This document shows positions 45,954-55,358 of a stretch of DNA of 63,894 nucleotides, piece after piece. Position 1 is the first letter of the stretch; every line of letters starts with the position of its first letter. Both the position numbers and the translations under genes were made by a program. Origin of the DNA: Chitinophagaceae bacterium (GTDB lineage: Bacteria; Bacteroidota; Bacteroidia; Chitinophagales; Chitinophagaceae); contig JAGKWS010000011.1 of assembly GCA_021151685.1 (NCBI GenBank), positions 1 to 63,894 of the forward strand, written 5' to 3'. The notes below the pieces were generated by a model that saw only the letters and a list, made by a program, of their open reading frames with translations, was not told the DNA's origin and ran no database searches.

Positions 45954-47012
45954 ATGTCTGTACTTGCCTCCAAAAACCTTTCGCCGGGCCTGTTATCGTC
46001 CGTCAATGCAGCCATTATTGCCGCTGCCAATGCGCTGATGATGCTCTTCATTACCGACACATGGTATGTGCCGCTGGTGGTTTTTGCTATTACCTTTTTG
46101 TTTGTGTACTTGCTGTATTACTACACTTTACAGCGGTTCATATACCGAAAGATAAAGCTCATCTACAAATTCATTTACCAGACCAAGGCTACCAAGCGCG
46201 AGGAGTATTTTTACGAAAACGTACTACCGCAAAAGTCTATAGAAGAGGTGAGTGAAGACGTACAGAAATGGGCCCTGCAAAAGAAAACCGAAATAGAGTC
46301 GCTGAAGGCCAATGAACAGTTTCGCAAGGAGTTTCTTATGAACCTTGCCCACGAGTTGCGTACCCCCATCTTCTCGATACAGGGCCATGTATATACCCTG
46401 CTAAACGGGGCACTGCACGACGAAACCGTGAATATGAAATTCCTGAGCAATGCATCGAAAAGCATAGACAGACTGGTGGGCTTGGTAGACGATCTGGACG
46501 AGATATCGAAGCTGGAATCGGGCAAAATACCGCTGGTACAAGAAGCCTTTAATATACAGGAACTGGTGAAGGAGGTCTATGACGAACTACAATTCAAAGC
46601 AAAAGAAAAGCAGATTCAACTATCGCTGAAAAAAGGCACAGAACGCCCGCTGTATGTGTATGCCGATAAGCAAAAAATGAAGCAGGTGCTGGTGAACCTT
46701 GTAGACAATGCCATAAAATATGGTAATGACCGTGGCAATGTAATAACCGGCTGCTACGAGGTAGATGATAAAAACGTATACGTAGAAGTATCAGACAATG
46801 GCCCCGGCATATCGGAAGAGCATATGCCCCGCATCTTCGAACGGTTCTACCGTGCCGACCGCAGTCGCGCACGCGCCATAGGCGGCACCGGTCTGGGATT
46901 GGCCATAGTGAAGCATATAGTAGAAGCCCACGGCCAAACAGTGAATGCCCGTAGCAAGCCGGGGGTAGGTTCATCCTTCGGCTTCACGCTGGAGAAAGCG
47001 GCTCATAACTAA
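45954..47012 (+). CDS. Sensor histidine kinase with short membrane sensor
   Basis: A 352-residue kinase. Two helices (about residues 12-34 and 38-58) are joined by only a few residues, so it has no periplasmic sensor domain and is of the intramembrane-sensing type. The dimerisation domain carries His133 in NLAHELRTPIFSI. The ATPase domain has the N box NLVDNAIKYG, G1 DNGPGIS, the F box and G2 GGTGLGLAIVKHIV. It phosphorylates the response regulator encoded just upstream. The signal is unknown; membrane-spanning stimuli or a partner protein are usual for this class. Confidence 0.94.
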   Translation: MSVLASKNLSPGLLSSVNAAIIAAANALMMLFITDTWYVPLVVFAITFLFVYLLYYYTLQRFIYRKIKLIYKFIYQTKATKREEYFYENVLPQKSIEEVSEDVQKWALQKKTEIESLKANEQFRKEFLMNLAHELRTPIFSIQGHVYTLLNGALHDETVNMKFLSNASKSIDRLVGLVDDLDEISKLESGKIPLVQEAFNIQELVKEVYDELQFKAKEKQIQLSLKKGTERPLYVYADKQKMKQVLVNLVDNAIKYGNDRGNVITGCYEVDDKNVYVEVSDNGPGISEEHMPRIFERFYRADRSRARAIGGTGLGLAIVKHIVEAHGQTVNARSKPGVGSSFGFTLEKAAHN

Positions 47013-47148
47013 GAAAAGACGGAGAAAAAACACCTAAAACATACTGATTCTATTTCTTTTGTGCAAAGCGCGGAATGCGCGATTACAAATCATTTAACGA
47101 CTCTTGCAATGCCGCACAAATGGAATAGAATTGCTAAATTGGTGTACT

Positions 47149-48213
47149 CTATTTTACCTTTCCAACTAAGCCACCCCTCTTCGTCATCTGTTCTATAATC
47201 TCGTTGGCGGCAGCATCGTAGCTATATTGCTGTAGCAATGCCGCTACCCTACCCTGTGCGGGTGCGGGGGCATGTATAGCGGCTACAATGCCCTGTGCTA
47301 TATCGGCCACATCGGTGGGCCGGCAAAAAGTAGCCACATCGCCATACAGCTCGCGGTACACCGCAATGTCCGAACACAGTATGCGGCAACCATGATACAA
47401 CCCCTCTAATACCGGTATCCCAAACCCCTCGTACAGCGATACCGATACCAAAACGGCTGCCCTTTGGTACAGGTCTGCCAGCTCGGCATCGGTCAGGCTG
47501 CGTCTTATGTCTATATGGCTATCGGCAAGAGTCTGCTCGTCTATGCCCGCATCGGCAAAAACCTTGTTTTTGTCGCCGGTTATCACCAGCCTATACCCCT
47601 CTGGTGCCGCCAACCTGAAAGCCTCTATGAGTCGGTGATGATTTTTACGAGTATTAAAACTACCTACAGCAAATACCATTTTCTCTTTGGCCACGCTGCC
47701 ACTGCCCATGGTCATGGTATCGGCAAGGCCGTTGTAGGTTATACTTACTTTGTCTTTGGGCACACCATACACACTGGCTATCTCGGCCTGCACCGTTTGG
47801 CTTACGGTAAATAAATGCCGGCTACGGCGCACTATGCGCGGCACAAGCGTATTGTACCACAGCGCAAACGCGCGCGAATTCCAGCCGGGGTGATAGTGAA
47901 ACGCAAGATCGTGAAGCGTAATGAAATTATTGCTGTAGAAAAGAGGGGCCGTATTGCAGGGGTTGAACAACGGCGGGCTGCCCAACCCACGCATATAGCG
48001 GGGCAGGTCTGTCTGCTCCCATGCATGGCCGGTTCGGCTACCAATTACCTGCGCCCCCAGCTCGGCCGCTACCGCCTTATTGTACACATCAGGCGGCATC
48101 AATAAGGCACATTCTTTATATTTTTTTTTAATTTTCCTGCAACATTCTATTGCATATCTTTGCACCCCGGTAACAGGCTGCGATAAAAAGCGTGCATTAA
48201 CGTACAATATCAT
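47149..48213 (-). CDS. GT4 family glycosyltransferase
   Basis: A 354-residue GT-B enzyme. The start MILYVNARFLSQPVTGVQRY is typical of mannosyl/rhamnosyl-type GT4 proteins in O-antigen loci. The C-terminal domain has FAVGSFNTRKNHHRLIEAF, LVITGDKNK and the donor-site VSVSLYEGFGIPVLEGLYHG with the E-x7-E pattern. It transfers an activated sugar to a growing glycan in the cytoplasm; donor and acceptor cannot be read from sequence. It is divergent from the ABC exporter genes, whose likely promoter lies inside its first codons. Confidence 0.9.
   Translation of the reverse strand: MILYVNARFLSQPVTGVQRYAIECCRKIKKKYKECALLMPPDVYNKAVAAELGAQVIGSRTGHAWEQTDLPRYMRGLGSPPLFNPCNTAPLFYSNNFITLHDLAFHYHPGWNSRAFALWYNTLVPRIVRRSRHLFTVSQTVQAEIASVYGVPKDKVSITYNGLADTMTMGSGSVAKEKMVFAVGSFNTRKNHHRLIEAFRLAAPEGYRLVITGDKNKVFADAGIDEQTLADSHIDIRRSLTDAELADLYQRAAVLVSVSLYEGFGIPVLEGLYHGCRILCSDIAVYRELYGDVATFCRPTDVADIAQGIVAAIHAPAPAQGRVAALLQQYSYDAAANEIIEQMTKRGGLVGKVK
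48155..48162 (+). promoter_or_regulatory. -7 box of the ABC exporter operon
   Basis: TATCTTTG fits TAnnTTTG. It lies within the first 60 bases of the divergent GT4 gene. A start site near 48168 would exclude the ORF start at 48080 and support a start at 48272. Confidence 0.5.
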
Positions 48214-48271
48214 TTACAAAAAAGGCAGACAGGTTGGGCCTGAACGCAAAGTATCAACAAATTCAGCAGAC

Positions 48272-49018
48272 GTGCAAAATATCAACCGCATATATGCATT
48301 AAGTAAGCGAAATGTAATCTTAAGGTATAAAAATTCTATTGCGGGATTTTTGTGGGGCTTCATCAAGCCACTTTTATATCTGCTTATATTCATCGTTATC
48401 TTTGGCAACAACTCTGGCATCAACAACTATGTGCTTTATGTTACATCTGGTTTGGTGTTCTGGTTCTTTTTTGCCAACTCTACCAGCCAGTCGGTAGGTA
48501 GTATAGTAGGCTCGGCAGGTCTGCTGAAGGCATTAGACATACCATCTCAGTTCTTCCCACTATCCGAGATATTGGGCGAGCTGTTCAACTTTTTTCTCAC
48601 CATCATCATGTTCCTTATTCTTATGAATTGGGCCGGACTGGTGTACGATGCCCGGCTATTGCTGGTATTTCCGTGCATATTCCTGTTTTCGGTGTTTGTG
48701 TATGGGCTCAACCTGCTACTGTCGGCCATCAATGTATTCTTTAGGGATGTAGGTATCATATGGGGCACTATACAGCCAGCCTTGTTCTTTCTTACACCCA
48801 TAGCCTACCCCGAATCTAACCCGAAGCACGAGTACAGGGTGTTTATAGAAAACAACCCTATTTACTTCTTCATCAAGTTGGGCCGCAGTATATTTTACAA
48901 CACAGAGCCACCACCCATGCATCTGTGGGTTACATGTAGCATCATATCGCTTGTTATGTTTTCGGTGGGTTATTTTGTCTTCAATCGTTTGAAAAATCAA
49001 TTTATCTCTGCCATCTAA
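48272..49018 (+). CDS. ABC-2 type polysaccharide export permease (Wzm-like)
   Basis: With a GTG start at 48272 the protein has 248 residues. The frame extends up to ATG 48080, but that start lies upstream of the likely promoter, would overlap the divergent GT4 gene by 134 bases and would add 64 unrelated residues. The sequence begins with an amphipathic segment, then RNVILRYKNSIAGFLWGFIKP, the classic ABC-2 exporter N-terminus. Six membrane helices and the ALFFLTPIAYPES segment follow. With the ATPase 4 bases downstream it exports an undecaprenyl-linked glycan across the inner membrane. Confidence 0.85.
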   Translation: MQNINRIYALSKRNVILRYKNSIAGFLWGFIKPLLYLLIFIVIFGNNSGINNYVLYVTSGLVFWFFFANSTSQSVGSIVGSAGLLKALDIPSQFFPLSEILGELFNFFLTIIMFLILMNWAGLVYDARLLLVFPCIFLFSVFVYGLNLLLSAINVFFRDVGIIWGTIQPALFFLTPIAYPESNPKHEYRVFIENNPIYFFIKLGRSIFYNTEPPPMHLWVTCSIISLVMFSVGYFVFNRLKNQFISAI

Positions 49019-49022
49019 GCCT

Positions 49023-49751
49023 ATGAACAACGATGTGATCATTAAGGTAGAAGGGGTTAGCGTTAGCTTCTGGCAGAATAATGTAGGGGTGTATTCTCTG
49101 AAAGACCTGCTCATCAAGCGCAAAAGTCCTTTCAAGTCCAAACGCATACTCAACGACATTAATATAGAAATTCGCCGTGGGCAAAGTATGGGCATTGTAG
49201 GGCGCAACGGCTCTGGCAAGAGTACTTTGCTGCGCACTATAGCAGGCATCATCAAGCCCGAAAAGGGCACTATAACGGTAAACGGTACCTTTGCCCCCAT
49301 ACTGGCACTGGGTGCCGGGCTGGAACTGGAGCTTACCGGCTACGAAAACATAGCCATGCTGCTGGCACTATACGGAACGTCCAACGGCCGCAACGATGCC
49401 ATCAAGCGTATTTCTGAATTCTCTGAACTGTCTGATGAAGTGCTGCGCATGCCCGTAAAACAATACTCGTCGGGTATGGCTGCAAGGTTGGCATTCTCGG
49501 TTTCGCTGGCCAACGATTCCGATATACTTATTATAGACGAGGTGCTGGCCGTGGGCGATCAGGGCTTTCAGGCCAAGTGTATGCAAACGATTTATGACAT
49601 CAAACGGCAGGGAAAAACTATTCTATTTGTATCGCACTTTCCCGACGATGTGATGAAGATCTGCGACACAGCCATCCTGCTGGAGGATGGGTTCATGACC
49701 CATCATGGTCCTGCAGGGCAAATTTGCGACAACTACCGTCAGTTGTTTTAA
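49023..49751 (+). CDS. ABC transporter ATPase for polysaccharide export (Wzt-like)
   Basis: A 242-residue ATPase of the Wzt/TagH class. Visible are Walker A GRNGSGKST, the ALGAGLELELTGYENI stretch specific to glycan exporters, signature YSSGMAARLAFS, Walker B ILIIDEVLAVGD and the His switch in VSHFPDD. It ends right after the nucleotide-binding domain and lacks the C-terminal carbohydrate-binding domain found in Wzt proteins that recognise a finished chain end. That suggests a KpsT/TagH-like mode without end recognition. Translationally linked to the permease gene. Confidence 0.93.
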   Translation: MNNDVIIKVEGVSVSFWQNNVGVYSLKDLLIKRKSPFKSKRILNDINIEIRRGQSMGIVGRNGSGKSTLLRTIAGIIKPEKGTITVNGTFAPILALGAGLELELTGYENIAMLLALYGTSNGRNDAIKRISEFSELSDEVLRMPVKQYSSGMAARLAFSVSLANDSDILIIDEVLAVGDQGFQAKCMQTIYDIKRQGKTILFVSHFPDDVMKICDTAILLEDGFMTHHGPAGQICDNYRQLF

Positions 49752-49840
49752 GCGGGTATCTTACTACCTTTACCTAAACGGCTACCTCCCTGCCAATCTC
49801 TGTTCGTTCACGAAACAAGCAAGTTGTTACACCAACGTCC

Positions 49841-52840
49841 ATGAAAAGAAACTTTGCCAAAATATCTACCGAACATGGTAAAATAAAAACCCTGTTCAAA
49901 TTTGCGTCCTTCATACTCACCGAACCCGGTTTCAATCTGGTGAAGCGTGTGGCCAAAAAAGCCCTGCGCAAGGCTGGCATGTATAAAGAACTGCACTACG
50001 GCTACAACGAATGGATAACTGCCCGGCTGAACCCGGCCGAACTGCGCCGCGAATACTACGAAACCGCTTGGCAGTTCAAAACAAATCCTACATTTTCTAT
50101 AGTAGTACCGGTATACAACCCAAACCCCAAATTTCTTGCGGCTGCCATAGACTCCGTTTTAGATCAGCTTTACGGAGGTTGGGAGCTTTGCCTGTCTGAC
50201 GATTGCTCGCCCAACCCCGAAGTAAAAAAAGTGTTGGATGGCTATGCAGCTCGCGATAGCCGCATAAAAGTACACTACCGCACCCAAAACGGCCATATCT
50301 CGGCCAATACCAACAGTGCTTTGGCATTATCTACCGGCGACTACATCATGTTTATGGATCATGATGACCTGCTGACTCCTAATTGCCTGTACGAGTTTGT
50401 GAAGCACATCAATGCTCATCCCGAAGATGGTATCATCTACTCGGACGAGGACAAAATAGACGATGCCGGTGTATACTCCAGCCCACATTTCAAGCCCGAC
50501 TGGGCTCCAGACAATCTGTTGTCGCGCAACTACATGGGGCATGTCATAGTAGTGAGCCGTGCCATCATGAACCAGGTGAAAGAGATTCGGGTTGGTTTTG
50601 AGGGCAGTCAGGATCACGATTTTTTGCTGCGGGCCACAGAACTCACCAATCATGTAGGCCACATACCCAAGGTACTGTATCATTGGCGCATCCATCAGGC
50701 TTCTGTAGCAAGCGGTGGCGAAGCCAAACCATATGCATTTGAAGCCGCACGAAAGGCACTGGAAGAAGCCATGGTGCGCCGTGGCCTGCCGGGCACAGTA
50801 TCGCACATACCCGATACGCTGGGCGGCTACCGCATGCACTACCAGATAGTGAAACCCGGCAAGGTGAGCGTAATAATACCCACCAAAGACCAGGTAGCAC
50901 TGCTGAAGTGTGCCATAGACTCTATACTCACCAAAACCACCTACAAAGACTACGAGATAATAGTGCTGAACAACAACAGCAATACGCCCGAGTTCTTTGC
51001 ACTAATGGAGGAATACACAAAAAAACACAGCGGCAACTTCCGCTGTATAGAGGCCAACTTCCCTTTCAACTTTGCCAAACTGATGAATGTGGGTGTTGCC
51101 GCCAGCAAGGGCGACTACATCCTTTTTGCCAACAACGACATAGAGGTGATTTCGGGCGATTGGATGACCGAAATGGTGTCTTTTGCACAAAGACCGCATA
51201 CGGGTGCCGTAGGCGTGAAACTGCTGTACAAAGACGATACCATACAGCATGCAGGCGTTGTGCTGGGGCTGGGTGGTGCGGCTGGTCACGTATTTGTAAA
51301 TATGCACCGCAACGACCGCGGCTATTACAACTATGTGCGCTCGCTGAACAACTATGCAGCCGTTACAGCAGCCTGCCAAATGTGTCGGAAAGCCCTTTAC
51401 AACGAGGTAGGTGGTATGGACGAGACACTCGATGTAGAGTATAACGATGTAGACCTGTGCCTTAAGTTCCTGTCTGCGGGATACTACAATGTATATGTAC
51501 CCGATGTAGAGGTATACCACTACGAGTCGGCTACCCGTGGCCATCCCTTCCAAAGCAAGGAAAGCTGGGCGCAGCACGAAAAGGACTTCGGCATCTTTAA
51601 CCGCAAGTGGAAACCACTGATTGAGAACGACCCGTTCTACAACCCCAATCTGAGCATTACCTGTACCGACTTTCAGCTACGGTACGACCCACTGCCCCAG
51701 CCGCAGCCACAACCAGCTGCGCCCAAGCGCAGCCGCAAAACCGTGCTGATCGTAGACCATAATGTGCCTACTGTAGATAAAGATGCGGGCAGCCGTACCA
51801 TCAATAACTTTACCGACTCGCTGCTGGCACTGGGCTGCGATGTGCGTTTTTGGGTACCCAATATGTATCCCGAGGCACACTACGTGAAGCTGCTGACCGA
51901 CAAAGGCGTAACCGTGCTGCATGGCGAAGAATATGTGCAGTGGAATAAGGGTTGGGAAAAGTACATAATGACGCACATAGACGACATAGACGCTATTCTG
52001 CTCAGTCGTTCGTCTATATCGCTACCCATTATGAAGTATCTGCGCCGCCATCGTTTTCCGGGTAAGATTTTCTATTATGGCCACGATTTGGGCTACCTTA
52101 CAGCAAGGCAGGAAGCCGAACTAAGGGGAGATAAAAATCTGCTGGAAATTGCCGACCGTGTGCAGGAAGCCGAGGACTATATGTATCGACAGGCCGACGG
52201 AGCACTGATGATAAGCCCCGAAGAAATAGCCTACGTCAAAGCATACATCAACACCCCCATATACCATGTGCCAGCCTACTTCTTCGATGTAGAGGAACAA
52301 AGCCCGGGCTACAGCACACGTAGCGGCATACTATACGTTGGTGGCTTTGGCCACCCACCCAATACCGATGCCATGCTATGGTTTTTGGAAGAAATGTATG
52401 CCACCCTCGAGGCAAAAGGCATACACCTTACCATTGCCGGTGCCAAAATACCCGACTCTATATTTGCATATCAGCAGCGGTTCCCATCGCTGAGGGTGAT
52501 GTCTGATGTACCAACCGATGTACTGAACAACCTGTATGCCCAAACCCGCATTGCCATAGTGCCACTGCGCCTTGGTGCCGGCATAAAGGGCAAGGTACTG
52601 GAAGCCATGGCAAAGGGTGTGCCTGTAGTGGGTACAGACCGTGCATTTGAAGGGTTGGTGAAGGAAAAAAACTTTGTCTACATGGGTGTAAACGATTCTA
52701 CTACATTCATCAGCACGGTAACATCACTTTACAATTCACAATCGGATTGGGAAATAATGTCAAAGTTTGGCAAGATTTATGTAAATGATAATTTCAATGC
52801 ACAAAAAATGAAGTCGGTATTCATGAAACTTTTGAACTGA
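49841..52840 (+). CDS. Multidomain glycosyltransferase GT2-GT2-GT4
   Basis: A 999-residue cytoplasmic enzyme. The first GT2 domain (about residues 85-320) has SIVVPVYNPNPKFL and MFMDHDDLL (DxD-type metal site). The second (about 335-600) has SVIIPTKDQVALL, LFANNDIEVI and MDETLDVEYNDVDLCLK. A Pro/Gln-rich linker (near 625) leads to a GT4 domain (about 640-999; VLIVDHNVP, SRSSISLP, FYYGHDLGYL, GILYVGGFGHPPNTDA, IVPLRLGAGIKGKVLEAMAKG). Such fusions build O-antigen or capsule chains with several linkages. The GT2-GT4 part is paralogous to the gene at 55359-57542. Third gene after the ABC exporter pair, 89 bases downstream of it. Confidence 0.92.
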   Translation: MKRNFAKISTEHGKIKTLFKFASFILTEPGFNLVKRVAKKALRKAGMYKELHYGYNEWITARLNPAELRREYYETAWQFKTNPTFSIVVPVYNPNPKFLAAAIDSVLDQLYGGWELCLSDDCSPNPEVKKVLDGYAARDSRIKVHYRTQNGHISANTNSALALSTGDYIMFMDHDDLLTPNCLYEFVKHINAHPEDGIIYSDEDKIDDAGVYSSPHFKPDWAPDNLLSRNYMGHVIVVSRAIMNQVKEIRVGFEGSQDHDFLLRATELTNHVGHIPKVLYHWRIHQASVASGGEAKPYAFEAARKALEEAMVRRGLPGTVSHIPDTLGGYRMHYQIVKPGKVSVIIPTKDQVALLKCAIDSILTKTTYKDYEIIVLNNNSNTPEFFALMEEYTKKHSGNFRCIEANFPFNFAKLMNVGVAASKGDYILFANNDIEVISGDWMTEMVSFAQRPHTGAVGVKLLYKDDTIQHAGVVLGLGGAAGHVFVNMHRNDRGYYNYVRSLNNYAAVTAACQMCRKALYNEVGGMDETLDVEYNDVDLCLKFLSAGYYNVYVPDVEVYHYESATRGHPFQSKESWAQHEKDFGIFNRKWKPLIENDPFYNPNLSITCTDFQLRYDPLPQPQPQPAAPKRSRKTVLIVDHNVPTVDKDAGSRTINNFTDSLLALGCDVRFWVPNMYPEAHYVKLLTDKGVTVLHGEEYVQWNKGWEKYIMTHIDDIDAILLSRSSISLPIMKYLRRHRFPGKIFYYGHDLGYLTARQEAELRGDKNLLEIADRVQEAEDYMYRQADGALMISPEEIAYVKAYINTPIYHVPAYFFDVEEQSPGYSTRSGILYVGGFGHPPNTDAMLWFLEEMYATLEAKGIHLTIAGAKIPDSIFAYQQRFPSLRVMSDVPTDVLNNLYAQTRIAIVPLRLGAGIKGKVLEAMAKGVPVVGTDRAFEGLVKEKNFVYMGVNDSTTFISTVTSLYNSQSDWEIMSKFGKIYVNDNFNAQKMKSVFMKLLN

Positions 52841-52860
52841 CTTTCCTAAAATATCTTGAA

Positions 52861-55218
52861 ATGAAAAAATACCTGACACCCTTTTTATTGACTGTATTCC
52901 TGTCAATTATAGCATTTTGGGTATACCGCGATTACCTATTGTTCAAAAACGCATATCTCTTTCACGATATACGAGGAGACGGGTATTTTGTATCCTATGC
53001 AGGCATATCAAATCTCTCTGACATTTTTCATAGTCTTCGTATCCCTACATGGTCATTCAGACAAGGTATGGGACAAAACCTATTCTCTACAATATTCAGA
53101 GATCCTTTTGACATAATTCTGTATGCAACTCCTCATAACAGTATTGCCAAAGCAATAGTGTACAAAGAAGTGGTGAAGCATATAGTTACCGGTCTCATTT
53201 TTTTCAGGTATTTACAAGTTTTGAAGCTTTCAACCCCCATCTCAATGGTGGGGGCAGCAATGTTTTCGTTCTGCGGGTTCTTTCTTGCCAGCGGTCCATG
53301 GTTTGTATTTTCTCCCGAAGGTGTCTTTCTTGCCTGTTTTCTTCTTGGCTTCGAGCAGTTATATCAAAACAACAAGCCATACATTTTTGTTTTTACAGTT
53401 TTCCTTGTAACTATTTCAATGCCATTCAGCCTTGTACAGTATGGGCTGTTTATGCTAACTTACCTCATTTTCAGATCATACGATGACAAAAAATCCTTCC
53501 CGGATTCTGTCAGCTTTATTGGAAAAGTGGTTGTATGGTCTTTTGTTGGCGTATTAATTGCTTGCCCCTTTTTGATTCAAAGCGTTATTACTCTTTTTAA
53601 TAGCCCCAGAGGATCTGGCAGTTATGCTTTGCGCGAGCAACTAATGGCTACACCTATTCTTTCTATAGCAGACAATTTGCAAATAGGCACCTCGATTCTC
53701 AGGCTATTTCCGCCCGACATCATTGGAGGAGGAGACAGCTATAAGGGTTGGGATACTGTTGTTGGGGGACCAACATACTACTGTGGTATTCTCTCATTGC
53801 TGCTGCTACCACAATTGTTTCAATTGGCAAACAAACGAAAAGCAGTTGTTTACGCTATATTTCTTGCAACTTGGCTATTACCAACTGTTTTCCCATATTT
53901 CAGGCGGCTACTTTGGCTATTTACCGGCGACTATTATCGTATGTATTGCGAGTTTGTGGTTGTTGCTATCCTCATCGGCTCGTTATGGTCTTTCAATATT
54001 CTGTTGCAAACACGAAAATTGAATTTTGGCCTACTTTTTTATACGGCTACATTATTACTTATCGCTATATATAATCCATTTTTTATAGGTGACAATATTC
54101 CTGATCCTTCCATAAAGAAATTTGTTGCTGCAATGATTGCAGTATACTTCATACTCATCATCCTGTTGGTTCGCCTTCCATATTTCCGGGCAATTTCGTG
54201 GATAATGGTGGCAACATGTATGTTTGAGCTGGGCTACTCTTCGGCTATAACAGCCAATTCCCCTGGCTATATGACACACGACTTCATGAAAGAAAAAGTG
54301 GTTTTCAATGCATACACAAAAGATGCAGCACAATACGCCACATTACACGACCGAACCTTTTACAGAATTGACAAGGATCTTTTTCCAGAATCAGCAAAGT
54401 ATACCGATCTCAATTTTAATCAACAACAAGGGTATTACGGTACATCCAGCTACAACTCATTCAACCAAATAAACTATATACGGTACCTCGAAACAATGGG
54501 GATAATTGAAAGGAAGAATGAACAACAATCAAGGTATGCGGTTGGTCTTCTTAAAAAACCTATTTTACAATCACAAAACCGTGTGAAATACTTCATGCAG
54601 GTCGATACAATCGGCCTGGCATGGCCACAAATGTGGGATTCAGTATCCAAATTCGGCAATATCACTCTATATCATAACAAATATGTTTTACCATTTGGCT
54701 ACACTTACGAAAATTACATTCCTGAGAGCGAATTCGAAAAACTAAGCACCAGCAAGAAGCAAATTGCCTCTATGTTAGCTGTCTCGGTCCGAGATGTCGA
54801 TTATGAAAATATTGGACGATTGAAACATAAGGTCCTATCTGATTCTACAACACCCGAAAACACTTTTGAGAATTTTTTATTGGCTAGGACCCAACTCATA
54901 AAAGACACCTTAGAGCTGCAAAATTTTTCAGATAATTCCTTTAATGGCACCATTTCTCTTTCTCAGGACAAACTCCTGTATCTATCAATTCCGTTTGATG
55001 AGGGATGGCACATTTATATAGATGGCAAGGAAGCGGGCAAAATAATGGTAAATGGTGGTATGACGGGTGTTGTAGTCGGCAAGGGTACTCACAGTATTCT
55101 TTTGCAATTCAAGCTGCAATATCTGGTGCCATGCATCGTCATAAGTCTACTCTCTTTACTTTTACTGGGGGTGTATGCATATATCAGAAAATCAAAAAAG
55201 ACCAAACTCAACCCGTAA
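52861..55218 (+). CDS. YfhO-like polytopic membrane protein
   Basis: A 785-residue integral membrane protein with about a dozen helices over residues 1-480, then an extracytoplasmic domain (about 490-755) and a last helix (about 758-776). The early FHDIRGDGYFVSYAGISNL and QGMGQNLFSTIFRDPFD segments and the late YLSIPFDEGWHIYIDGKEA, followed by a Gly-rich GVVVGKGTHSI, fit YfhO (DUF/GT-C-like) proteins, which in Gram-positive bacteria help glycosylate teichoic acids with lipid-linked sugars. A similar lipid-linked sugar transfer in the periplasm is inferred. The gene is visibly more AT-rich than its neighbours. It follows the GT2-GT2-GT4 gene by 20 bases. Confidence 0.85.
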   Translation: MKKYLTPFLLTVFLSIIAFWVYRDYLLFKNAYLFHDIRGDGYFVSYAGISNLSDIFHSLRIPTWSFRQGMGQNLFSTIFRDPFDIILYATPHNSIAKAIVYKEVVKHIVTGLIFFRYLQVLKLSTPISMVGAAMFSFCGFFLASGPWFVFSPEGVFLACFLLGFEQLYQNNKPYIFVFTVFLVTISMPFSLVQYGLFMLTYLIFRSYDDKKSFPDSVSFIGKVVVWSFVGVLIACPFLIQSVITLFNSPRGSGSYALREQLMATPILSIADNLQIGTSILRLFPPDIIGGGDSYKGWDTVVGGPTYYCGILSLLLLPQLFQLANKRKAVVYAIFLATWLLPTVFPYFRRLLWLFTGDYYRMYCEFVVVAILIGSLWSFNILLQTRKLNFGLLFYTATLLLIAIYNPFFIGDNIPDPSIKKFVAAMIAVYFILIILLVRLPYFRAISWIMVATCMFELGYSSAITANSPGYMTHDFMKEKVVFNAYTKDAAQYATLHDRTFYRIDKDLFPESAKYTDLNFNQQQGYYGTSSYNSFNQINYIRYLETMGIIERKNEQQSRYAVGLLKKPILQSQNRVKYFMQVDTIGLAWPQMWDSVSKFGNITLYHNKYVLPFGYTYENYIPESEFEKLSTSKKQIASMLAVSVRDVDYENIGRLKHKVLSDSTTPENTFENFLLARTQLIKDTLELQNFSDNSFNGTISLSQDKLLYLSIPFDEGWHIYIDGKEAGKIMVNGGMTGVVVGKGTHSILLQFKLQYLVPCIVISLLSLLLLGVYAYIRKSKKTKLNP

Positions 55219-55230
55219 TTCCCCAATCAC

Positions 55231-55274
55231 AATAGACAACAACAATAGCTTCTGTATTTGTTGTTGTCTATTTT
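55231..55274 (+). terminator. Terminator between convergent glycan genes
   Basis: A stem of about 14 bp, ATAGACAACAACAA (55232-55245) with TTGTTGTTGTCTAT (55258-55271), is followed by TTTT. It ends the exporter/GT/yfhO unit; on the minus strand the T-tract is weaker. Confidence 0.82.
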
Positions 55275-55358
55275 GATGAAATATACCTTCGGTCCATCAA
55301 TATCATTAGTAGCAACTATTCATATTATCATCTGCAAAGCAGACATTATTACGAGCAA

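Noticed and set aside
48080..48271. N-terminal extension of the ABC permease from ATG 48080
   Set aside because: It overlaps the divergent GT4 gene, precedes the likely promoter and is unlike the family N-terminus.
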